Source: an uncultured Eubacteriales bacterium (GTDB lineage Bacteria; Bacillota; Clostridia; Monoglobales; Monoglobaceae). Taken from it: DNA of 15,838 nucleotides. Location of the stretch: contig CAJKEB010000042.1 of the NCBI GenBank assembly GCA_905198865.1, positions 1 to 15,838 of the forward strand, read 5' to 3'. Each line of letters starts with the position of its first letter. Position 1 is the stretch's first letter. This document shows positions 1-8,900 of this stretch, in pieces. The position numbers were made by a program, and so were the translations under genes. The notes beneath the pieces are model-generated. The model was not told the origin of the DNA. It saw only the letters and a program-made list of their open reading frames with translations, and did no database searches.

Positions 1-299
1 TCATCGTCAATTATGTAATCAAATCCGTACTTTGCTGACACATCGGCAGTTTTAAGGTCAACAGCCGATTCAACGGAGGTATTTCCCTCACGGAAAACCG
101 TAAGGATATATCTGCCTCTTTCCTCAACCTCGGACTGCACGGTTCCCATCATAACATATGACAAGGCTTCGTCATACTCCGCATCCTCCAATCTCTGTAC
201 TTCTAATAATACCGGTTCTTCCTCGGCAAAAACCGGTAATACCGGGAGTAAGCCAACCAGCATCGCTGCTGTCAAAAGCACACTGATAATTCTTTTCAC
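1..299 (-). CDS. Secreted Calx-beta-type surface protein, N-terminal part (cut by window edge)
   Basis: The visible ~99 residues begin with a classical Sec signal peptide: KR, then a hydrophobic stretch ending LPVFA, with likely cleavage before EEEPV. The mature part holds a stretch (LTVFREG, then SVESAVDLKT, then a glycine and DY) that follows the Calx-beta pattern of a strand, an R-x-G turn and G-x-DY. Calx-beta domains are Ca-binding beta-sandwiches common in extracellular adhesins. I chose the GTG at 299 because the AGAAAGGG ribosome site is 9 bases upstream of it; the in-frame ATG at 308 directly abuts that site. The promoter carries the same heptamer direct repeat as the surface-protein gene at 2906-10060, so the two are probably co-regulated. 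The C-terminus, and therefore the anchoring mode, lies outside the window. Secretion is well supported; the domain call is moderate. Confidence 0.7.
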   Translation of the reverse strand, partial: MKRIISVLLTAAMLVGLLPVLPVFAEEEPVLLEVQRLEDAEYDEALSYVMMGTVQSEVEERGRYILTVFREGNTSVESAVDLKTADVSAKYGFDYIIDD

Positions 300-351
300 T
301 ATAAACATCCCTTTCTAAATAAAATAAATATAAACATAATTATTTTTTCTA

Positions 352-384
352 AATTTACCACAGCAACAGCACCCTTTCCGCACC
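352..384 (-). promoter_or_regulatory. SARP-type promoter/operator copy A (for the Calx-beta gene)
   Basis: Read on the minus strand: GGTGCGG (384-378), AAAG, GGTGCTG (373-367), nine bases, then a -10-like TAAATT (357-352). No -35 box is visible. The nine spacer bases (TTGCTGTGG) are nearly the same as in copy B. This is the divergent partner of copy B about 50 bp away. Confidence 0.7.
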
Positions 385-433
385 TTTTTAGCTTGTTACA
401 ATGTATATTTTTACAAAAAATTTTTATCATTGA

Positions 434-466
434 GGTGCTGAAAAGGTGCTGTTTCTGTGGTATAAT
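434..466 (+). promoter_or_regulatory. SARP-type promoter/operator copy B (for the response regulator)
   Basis: A perfect direct repeat GGTGCTG (434-440) AAAA GGTGCTG (445-451) is followed after nine bases by a consensus -10 TATAAT (461-466). The position expected for a -35 box (438-443, CTGAAA) does not match consensus, which suits an activator-dependent promoter. It precedes the regulator gene itself, so autoregulation is likely. A small inverted repeat CAGTG/CACTG (480-494) lies in the leader. Confidence 0.8.
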
Positions 467-510
467 AATATAATAATTACAGTGAACTGCACTGAAAGGG
501 ATATAAGAAA

Positions 511-1302
511 ATGAGAATTATGCTTATTGATGATGAAGATATGGCGCTCAGGCATTTAAACTCGGTTGTGTCAGAGGTCGCTCCGGACGCGGATATTATA
601 TGCTTTGATGACTGTGATAACGCAATAGCCGAGGCAAAGCGTCAGAATTTTGATGTGGCCTTTATTGATATTTCAATGCCTGAAAAGGACGGGCTTGTGC
701 TTGCAAAGGAATTAAAGGAAATTTATAAGGATACAAATATAATCTTTGTGACGGGCTATTCCGAATACGCATTGGAGGCAATAAGATTGCATTGCAGCGG
801 ATATGTTTTGAAGCCTGCATTAAAAGAAGATATAGAGGACGCTCTCAATAATCTGAGAACGCCTGTAAAATATAACGAAAACAAACTGCGGGTTCAGTGC
901 TTCGGCAACTTTGAGGTGTTTTATGAAAACGAACCCGTAAGATTTGTCAGAAGCAAGGCAAAGGAGATTTTTGCATATCTTATAGACCGCCGCGGTGCGT
1001 CTGTGGATACAGGCGAGCTGTGTGCAATTCTTTGGGGTGATACGGCGGCTGACGAGTCAAACCGCCACTATTTCCGTAATCTGATTTCGTATATCAGAAA
1101 AACGCTTAAGGAATGTAATGCTGAAGATGTGTTCATATGCAAGCGCAATCATTTTGCGGTTAATACTCAAAAGTTGGAATGTGATTACTATAAATATCTT
1201 CAGCATGACACCGCGGCTGTAAACAGCTATAGAGGTGAATATATGTCGCAATACAGCTGGGCTGAAATGACACTTGCAGCGCTTGAAAATAATATTCTGT
1301 AA
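511..1302 (+). CDS. SARP/SAPR-family two-component response regulator
   Basis: This is a 263-residue transcription factor. Residues 1-116 are a receiver domain: acidic D7/D8/E9, phospho-acceptor D53 in FIDISMP, T81 and K101 in the KP motif. Residues 125-230 form a winged-helix domain of the OmpR/SARP kind, opening with LRVQCFGNFEVF and with a probable recognition helix around YFRNLISYIRKTLK. The last 35 residues (YRGEYMSQYSWAE) look like the very start of a BTAD domain that then stops. The architecture matches the SAPR group (receiver, wHTH, BTAD), here with a truncated BTAD. The kinase at 1352-2659 converges on it and is the likely partner. Inferred role: on phosphorylation it binds the GGTGCTG direct repeats found before its own gene, the kinase gene and the surface-protein genes. 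The ribosome site is AAAGGG about 10 bases before the ATG. Confidence 0.88.
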   Translation: MRIMLIDDEDMALRHLNSVVSEVAPDADIICFDDCDNAIAEAKRQNFDVAFIDISMPEKDGLVLAKELKEIYKDTNIIFVTGYSEYALEAIRLHCSGYVLKPALKEDIEDALNNLRTPVKYNENKLRVQCFGNFEVFYENEPVRFVRSKAKEIFAYLIDRRGASVDTGELCAILWGDTAADESNRHYFRNLISYIRKTLKECNAEDVFICKRNHFAVNTQKLECDYYKYLQHDTAAVNSYRGEYMSQYSWAEMTLAALENNIL

Positions 1303-1312
1303 ATAACAAAAT

Positions 1313-1346
1313 GCCCCGGCGGTACCCACTCAGGTACCACCGGGGC
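1313..1346. terminator. Bidirectional terminator between regulator and kinase
   Basis: A 14-bp stem (1313-1326 with 1333-1346) has a single mismatched or wobble pair and a 6-base loop (CACTCA). It lies in the 49-bp gap between two convergent genes. The flank on the minus-strand exit is T-rich (ATTTTGTTATTT); the plus exit is weaker (TTACTTTAT). Confidence 0.85.
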
Positions 1347-1351
1347 TTACT

Positions 1352-2659
1352 TTATCTCTTAGGCTTCGGGATATTGATTACAGCTGTTGTTCCAGTTTCC
1401 GGCACGCTGTCTATTGTCAGATCTCCTCCGCACATCATATGCAGTCTGTTCTTTACATTTTCTATACCTATATGTGATTTGCCGTCATTTTTTACTTCAT
1501 TCACATCAAATCCCCTGCCATTATCAATGATTTCAATGTAATAATTATCATTGTCAGAATAGGTATTTAGCAGTATTTTTAATTCTTTCTTTTTCCTCAT
1601 ACCGTATTTAACGGCATTTTCAATAATCGGCTGTATTGTAAGCGAAGGAAGCATAAAATCCTTTTCATTTATGTCAAGTTCAACTCTCAGTTTGTCTCCG
1701 AAACGTTTTTTTTCAAGTGACAAATAGGTTTTTACATGGTTCATTTCCTTTTCAAACGGAATACACTGCTTTAAAGTAAGAGAGTCCATGTTGGCTCTTA
1801 AATAGCGCGAAAACTTTCCTACTGTTTTCTCCGCCTCCTCCGGGTCGGTTCTGCACAGATACATTATTGTTGTAAGCATATTATACATGAAATGCGGCTG
1901 TATCTGGGAAAGCATAATGGAAATACGGCTTTCCGTAAGCTGTGTTTCTTGTTGTGCCAGCTGCAGCTTCTTCTCTGCAAGCTGCCGTGTGGTTTCTCCG
2001 TGAAACAGAACATAAATCATAATCAAAGACAGCGTTAAAGATAAATACTCCGGCGTCGGATACCACCAAAACTGCATAGTAATAGCCAGCGTCAGCGGCA
2101 ATACACTGAATGAAATCAGAATCAATGTTCCGCGCAGCGTCAGCACCTTACGAAATTTCAGCACAAACAGCATTTCAAAAATCACAAAAAAGGCACCGGA
2201 CAATCTGACAAGGCCATACAGCGAGCCGTATACAATATATCCCTCCTCATCAAAAGAGAAAAACCATCCGTTTGGCAGTGCGATAAACAAAAGTAAAATA
2301 AATATTGTGCAAATCCCCATCATTACACGGGCCGGAACGAGAGAAACAGACGTTTTTTCTTTTATAAAACTCGTCAGGCAATATATATAGCTGATTACCA
2401 GCACATAGTTGAACACAAGCGACGCCTGTGCAGACAGATAAAGCAAAATAACATTGTCAGGCGAACCTTCAAATAACCAAATACCTGCTTCTCCCAGCTG
2501 CATAAATATATTTGAAATAAGCAAAAAAATGAAGCTGATTATAAACGGTTTTTTTCGCTCATTATCCGTAACCGTGCCTATCAGCAAAAACAGCGTGACC
2601 AATATGGAAAACGCATATAACGATACATTAAGCATAATCATTTCTTCAAAATTCAGCAT
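1352..2659 (-). CDS. LytS/YesM-type membrane sensor histidine kinase
   Basis: A 435-residue sensor. Residues 8-220 contain about seven hydrophobic segments with short loops, so the sensing part is membrane-embedded rather than a large extracellular domain. A short coiled linker (222-245) leads to a His_kinase-type dimerisation segment with H256 in SQIQPHFMYN, typical of the LytS family. The ATPase domain follows, with the N-box IIENAVKYG (N348), DNGRGF (379-384) and GIENVKNRL (398-406). LytS-type kinases usually pair with LytTR regulators; here the neighbour is a SARP-type regulator, which is less common. The ATG at 2659 has an excellent AGGGAGGA site 7 bases upstream. The gene has its own heptamer-repeat promoter, so the system probably amplifies itself. 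The ligand is unknown. Confidence 0.9.
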   Translation of the reverse strand: MLNFEEMIMLNVSLYAFSILVTLFLLIGTVTDNERKKPFIISFIFLLISNIFMQLGEAGIWLFEGSPDNVILLYLSAQASLVFNYVLVISYIYCLTSFIKEKTSVSLVPARVMMGICTIFILLLFIALPNGWFFSFDEEGYIVYGSLYGLVRLSGAFFVIFEMLFVLKFRKVLTLRGTLILISFSVLPLTLAITMQFWWYPTPEYLSLTLSLIMIYVLFHGETTRQLAEKKLQLAQQETQLTESRISIMLSQIQPHFMYNMLTTIMYLCRTDPEEAEKTVGKFSRYLRANMDSLTLKQCIPFEKEMNHVKTYLSLEKKRFGDKLRVELDINEKDFMLPSLTIQPIIENAVKYGMRKKKELKILLNTYSDNDNYYIEIIDNGRGFDVNEVKNDGKSHIGIENVKNRLHMMCGGDLTIDSVPETGTTAVINIPKPKR

Positions 2660-2731
2660 AGCTGTATCCTCCCTATTCCGGTATATGTGTATTATATATT
2701 ATTGCAACAGCATAAGTCAATCGCTGTTTAT

Positions 2732-2764
2732 ATCATAGCATAAAAACAGCACCTTTTCCGCACC
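2732..2764 (-). promoter_or_regulatory. SARP-type promoter/operator copy C (for the kinase)
   Basis: Read on the minus strand: GGTGCGG (2764-2758), AAAA, GGTGCTG (2753-2747), nine bases, then the -10 TATGAT (2737-2732). Predicted transcription start is near 2725, giving a ~65-base leader before the kinase ATG at 2659. There is no -35 box. Confidence 0.78.
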
Positions 2765-2790
2765 TTAGCAGATATATTTATAAATGCTTT
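2747..2790 (-). repeat. Duplicated operator block, copy 1 (partner at 10257-10300)
   Basis: These 44 bases, comprising the operator plus the AT-rich block upstream of it (ATATATTTATAAATGC on the plus strand), match 10257-10300 at 41 of 44 positions. The similarity goes well beyond the heptamers. It implies either duplication of a whole promoter module or a second conserved binding site upstream. Confidence 0.8.
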
Positions 2791-2830
2791 AATTCTACGA
2801 TTTCTCAGTCAAACCCTCCGAACGAAAAAT

Positions 2831-2877
2831 AAAGAACCAAACTTGTCAGCTTGCTTTTTTGACAAATTCGGTTCTTT
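2831..2877 (-). terminator. Rho-independent terminator of the giant surface-protein gene
   Basis: An 18-bp stem (2831-2848 with 2860-2877) encloses an 11-base loop. The two imperfect positions become G-U wobbles only in minus-strand RNA. The minus-strand exit is U-rich (CTTTATTTTTCG). It starts 29 bases past the stop codon at 2906. Confidence 0.88.
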
Positions 2878-2905
2878 ATATTTCGTATGCGGTTTTCAAT
2901 TCGTA

Positions 2906-5900
2906 TTACTTATTTTCTATTAATAGTTCTGTCCATTTTTCATGTGTATTATCCGATTTCAGATCATATGCGTGGCCATTTGTTGCCTCCTGTACCGCGA
3001 TATAATACCATGCGTTCGTGTCCGCATTATCACTCCATACATTCATATTATCAAGCAAATCCTCCGTTGTTTCGGGCAGTCTGCCAAGTACACGATTTAT
3101 GAGTGAAATTGCTTCTGCGCGTGTAATTAAGCAGTCAGGTCTGAAGGTGTTGTCCTCGTAACCCGAAACCCAGCCTTTTTGCGCCGCTCGGTTAATATAA
3201 TTCTGCGCCCAGTGACCGTCTATATCGGTGAATTTATTTTCACCGTCATATGTCATACTGTCAAAGCGTGCCGCAATTACCGCAAATTCAGCTCGTGTAA
3301 TATAATTTTCGGGACGGAACATATTGTCATCATATCCCGAAATAATTCCCGCCTTTGTCATAGTTGAAATTGCTTCATTAGACCACAATCCGCTGTCCAC
3401 ATCAGTATAGCTGTTGCTTGTTGCCTCATACATATTTCTTGACTCCTGTGAAAGAAGTCTGTAGAATATTGCCGCAACCTCGCCTCTTGTTATATTGGCT
3501 TCCGGTCTTACATTACCCTCCGGATAACCGTAGACATATGCAAAATGATGCTCGGTATCAAGCCGCGGTTTATCAGGAGGCGAAGGTATTGCAGTCGGTG
3601 AAACTGTTGCCGCAGGCGAAGGTGTTGGCGTTATGTTTACATATGTTCCTCCTCCGCCGCCACTGTGCTTAGGTGTGGCTGTTGGTGTCGCCGTCGGGGA
3701 CGGTGACTCCGTCGGCGCGGCAGTTGCTGTCGGGGACGGTGATGGTTCCGCGGGTGTTACAAATTCCGTCAACGCCGCCGTTATGGTATTTGAATTTTTA
3801 TCCAATTCCGTATCATAATATGAATTGTTCGGCGTTAAAGTATTATAGCCCTTGATTGTATTACGCTGTTCGCAGAATATAGTTTCACCGTCAATCACAT
3901 ATGAAACAACCTCTATCGAATAATAATACGGCGAGGTAGTTCCGGAAATATACTTCCACACAGGGTATGAGCCTGTATATGTTCCGTCCTCATTCAGCGC
4001 ACATTCAACTGACGTTGTAAGGTGCTGATTTATGATATTCCATACAGTACCCAGACGGTATGTCACCTTTACGTTAACCTTTTCGGGAAGCTTACTACTG
4101 TCACAGTCGTCTGTAGTTATTTTCCAGTCCACGTCAAATTCATCGGGGTCATGCGCCAGAATAAAGTCCATGCCGTAAGGCGTAGCCTCTGAGGTTGTAG
4201 TATAATTTGTAACATCATTAATACTTAATTCGTAAATATATGGATTTCCTGTACTGTCCTCATATGGGAAAGTGCCTGTAAAGCTATATTTCTGCGTATC
4301 AGTTACACTCTCCGTATTAAATGTGACAGGATGCTCGGCAGTTGTGCTGTATTTAAGATTTACTGTTGCGTTCTGAACTTTTTCCTCCGGGGTATTGATA
4401 GCATGGTAATAGATTTCCACATCACCGTAAATCTTATCACGGTACCAGTAAGCATAAAGTGTCAAATCACTCGTTTTTGTATATGTGCCATTTACCCATG
4501 TACCGTCCGCGTCAATATACTTATCTCCATTTCCGCCGTAACCGTCATAATATCCGCCGAAGGTATATCCAAGCATAGTCGGTACTCTCACATCTGACAG
4601 TGTTTCTCCGTAAGTCACATCATTTGATCTGATTATACCTGTTCTTGTGTCAAGCGTTACCTTGTATGTGTTTGCCGTCCAGTGCGCATATAAAGTATGC
4701 GGATTTTCATTTGTAACGTCTGTGATGTCTGTTACTAAGCTGCCGTCCTCGGCTGCTGTGTACCAGCCGTCAAAGGTATAGCCTGTGCGCGTTGAAGTCG
4801 GAAGCTCGCCATATGCGTTGCCTACAACTACCTGTATAGAAGCTGGATTAGTTCCGCCCTCGTAATTTATATCGAAAGATACATCATATGGTGCGCGTTC
4901 CCACTTTGCATAATAGGTCACATCACCCATAGTTCCCACAGGAATTTCCGTTACCGGGTCATATCTGAAGCCTGCGTTTACATACCAGCCCCTGAAAATA
5001 TAACCATCCATTGTAATATCTGTCGGAAGTGTCGCGCTTGTGCCGTAGGTATATTCTGTAATATTACCGTTGTTTATTGTTCCGCCGTTTGTTTCAAGTG
5101 TCACATTATATGTAGCGGGTCTTGTCGTTATTGTAACGGTCTTATCCTCTGTTATGTTATTTATTGTATAAAGACCGTCAGTGCCCAATGTCATCTCCGC
5201 TCCATCTGTCATTACCCTGTCAATTACATATCCCTCGTTCGGTGTAACCGTAAACTTAAAGCTGTCTGAACTGATAACCCGGTCTGCGTTATATCCGTCA
5301 GCAGCCGCAGCTTGGCTGTGTTCATCTGTGTCAAGGGTTACGTCATATGTATTTACCTTGATTTCAGCCTCAATTACAGCAGGAATTTCGTTTTCCGCAT
5401 ATCTGCTCGTCTGCGTTACTGCCATTGGACTGTAATTGTCTATTGTGTTGTCTGTACATATGGTCTCCACGCCGTTTACCACATAAGAATCAATCATTAT
5501 TGTATATTCATATGGAATGTTGGTCGTTGCCACATTTTTTAATGCAGGGTAATAGCCCTCAAAATAACGCTCCTGCTTTTCAGCGTCGTATCTTCTTACA
5601 CAAGGCACAGATTTATCAGTATGCAGCGCAATAATTTCCCAAGGGTCACTCGGGTCATCTGTACGGCGGCGCATCAGCTTGACATTCACAGTGTCAGGAA
5701 GAATTGACGATATACCGTCATCAAGATATATCCTCCATTTTACGTCAAACTTATCCGGGTTATAGTCAAGAAGAAAATCAATGCCATTGGCTCTTACTGC
5801 TGTTTTTTCAATGGTATAATCGTCTACTTCATCTACATCAATAACATAATTGTATATGATTCCGTTTTCATCCTCATATGGGAATATACCCGTAAAGCTG

Positions 5901-8900
5901 TATGGTGCAGAAGCCGTTTTTCCGTCCCCAGCTTCCACAAGCTGCAATATCTGCGGAGCGGCATTTGCTGTATTGCTTGATACTGTAAGGTTTACCGCCG
6001 CTTGCTTTACCTTATGCTCCTCCTCAATAATAATCGTTGTTTCATCATGGGTATATGTATAATCTGCTGTTACTGTACCTTTGAGTTCCTCAACGTACCA
6101 GTAAGCGTAAAGAACCTTATTTTCCGTATCTGTATATGGCGCCAGCCATTTGCCGTCAGCGCCGATATATTGCTCTCCGTTACCGCCCGGCTTAGTGTAA
6201 TATCCACCGAAAATTCTGCCCTCAACTACAGGCGGCGTTACATCATCAGGTGTCATGTCATATGTGACTGTAAGCTCCTCCGATACGGGCGTTACAAGTC
6301 TTTTTTCAAGTCTTACCGTATATTGATTTGCCCTCCAATGGGCATACAGCGTGTGGTCTGATTCACTTGTAAATACAGTGTCCTCTGTTACTTCTGTTCC
6401 GGCTGTCGGGTCTGTGAACCAACCGTCAAAGGTATAGCCTGCGCGCGTCGGTGTCGGAAGTGTGCCGTATGTGATTGTTTCCTCCTCATCATATACAATG
6501 CTCTTTGATGGTGTATCACATTCACCGCCGTTGGCATCAAATGTTATATCTACTATCGGCAGCCATTGTGCATAAAGCTTATGGTCGTTTGCTGTTGTCA
6601 TTTTTGTTGTTGCCACAACAAGATTGCCGTCGTCTGCCTGGGTGTACCAGCCGTCAAATATATATTCCGGGCGCTCCGGCACAGGCAAATCGCCGTATGC
6701 TGTATTATAAGTTACCTGTCTGCTTGTTTCATCGCAGCTTCCGCCCTGTGCGTCAAAGGTTACTGTATATGTATTCGGCATCCAGTGGGCGTAAAGCGTC
6801 TGTGCAGATGTTATCTGAACCTTTGTATCATCTTTTATCTGCTCACCGCCCTCTGACGCGGTGTACCAGCCGGCAAAGGTATAGCCGTCACGCATCGGAG
6901 CCGGAAGTCCTCCATTCGGGTTATCGCCGTATGTGCTGTCGTATGTAACAGTTGTTGCTCTCGGGTCACACGGGCCGCAGTCGGGATAATTCAGGTTGAA
7001 GTCTACCGTATGTACCTGCGGCTTCCATATGGCATTCATTACAACATCGCTATGGATAAACCATGCAGTACCGCCCACATAATCGCCGTACTCGTTGTAC
7101 AGCTTTGTCTTTGCAGGTATCAGAGCATTTGAATTTTCGGTATAAGTATAAGCTGCGGCTGTTTCATAGCCGTCAAAGGTATAGCCTGTTTTAGCGGTTT
7201 CCGGCAGCTTTGCAGCCGACACTGAATTACCGCACCATGTATCAATGGAATCGACCGTTTCCGTGCCGTCCATAAAGGTCACCTTATGCGTATCCCACTT
7301 TGCATACAGTGTTGTATCAGAACTGTACGTTGTATCGGCAGTTGCCTGTGTGGTATAGTTTAAATCTCTGTACCAGCCTAAAAATCTACGGTTTGAAGCG
7401 CCGAGATATGTCGGAACATACGAACCAAAATCTGCTACTGTCAAGCCTTTTCTGATTATAACATAGTTCTTCTCAAAGTTCTCAAGTCTGCCGCCGTTTG
7501 AGTCAAATATAATCTTGTAGGAATCACATTCAAGCGTGCCCTCCATGACATTGCTTGACCTGTCGTTTACGCTGTCATATGTTATAGGGACAGTGCTTTC
7601 ATTCAATGAAAAATTATAATACTTGGGTGTTTCATATATTTTACCGTTTCTCTCATATGAAACAATCTCAAGCTTGTAATAATATGTGCTGCCGTCCGGC
7701 TGTGTTTTCCATACAGGGTATGAGCCTGTATATGTTCCGTCCGGCTGCAATTCACATTTCACATACGAATTTGCGTGCTGTGTTATGACCTTGTATTCAC
7801 CGTCGGCTGCTGTGGCATAGGTTAACTTTACATTCACCGCGTCAGGTCTTATACCGTCAGCGATATACGCCTCATCTCCGGAAAGCTTTATTTTCCATTC
7901 CGCGTCAAAGCAGTTGTCCTGTGCATAAAACTGCACCGTTATATTCTGCTCATTTAAAGAAACGATATTTACAGACGAAGTATAATTTGACGGAGTATTT
8001 AACACTTTAACAATATATGTGTACGCATTGCCGTTTTCATCAATAACGGGAAAGCTGCCGAAGGAGTAATTTGCAGTATTTTTCGTTCCGTCTGCCGATA
8101 ATGTGTAAGAGCCTATTGTAGCAGTCGCTCCCGATACAGGCACGGCTGTTTCGCCGGCGCTGCTCTGAGATGTTCTTAAAAGCTGTATCTCAATACCGGA
8201 GGTCACCTTTTCATTGGTGACGCCCGAACCGTAATCATAGTTCCATATGATTGTGCCGCCTATTTCTGCTTCTGCAATCCAATAGGCATACAGAGTTCCG
8301 TTGCCTGCAATGTCCCAGTTTTTCAGTGCAACGCCTGACGACAGGTAATACTGCGTACCGCCGCCGTTTGCCTCGCTGTAATATCCGGCAAAGGTATAGC
8401 CCGCCTTCTGAGGAGGGGTTACAACAGGCATCTTTGCGTCATATGTCGCACTCACGCTGTCTGTACCGTCGTTTCCTCCCTGCTTATCAAAGGTCACTGT
8501 ATATGTATTTGGCTCCCATGCAGGAGTTCTGATAAATTCATCCAGATTTTTCGTTGCCAGATTGGAGAAAGCACCCCCTGACTGATAAAGCTGACCGTTC
8601 GGGTCTTTCCATCCAACAAAGGTGTATCCTGCTTTATCCAAAGTGTATGTACCGCCGTTTTCCCTTATCGCTTCTTCAGCCTCTGCTTTTGTGAAATAGC
8701 GATAATCAGAATCCCAATAGCATATCTGCCAGCATACCGGCGTACCGTTATCATTCGTGTATCGTACACGGTACTCATACGGAGTAAACTGCGCGTACAA
8801 TGTGCTTTGCATTGTCGGAGTGTATGTGTCCCCCTCCTGTCCAAGACTTATTCTTGTGCCGTCCTCGGCTTCTGTGAACCATCCGTCAAAGGTATAACCG

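Noticed and set aside
1057..1329. Minus-strand frame opposite the response regulator
   Set aside because: It overlaps the terminator and the DNA-binding domain coding region and shows no family pattern.
2140..2150. Single CAGCACC heptamer inside the kinase gene, and another GGTGCTG near 4022
   Set aside because: Single half-sites without a second heptamer at 11-bp spacing and without a -10 are expected by chance.
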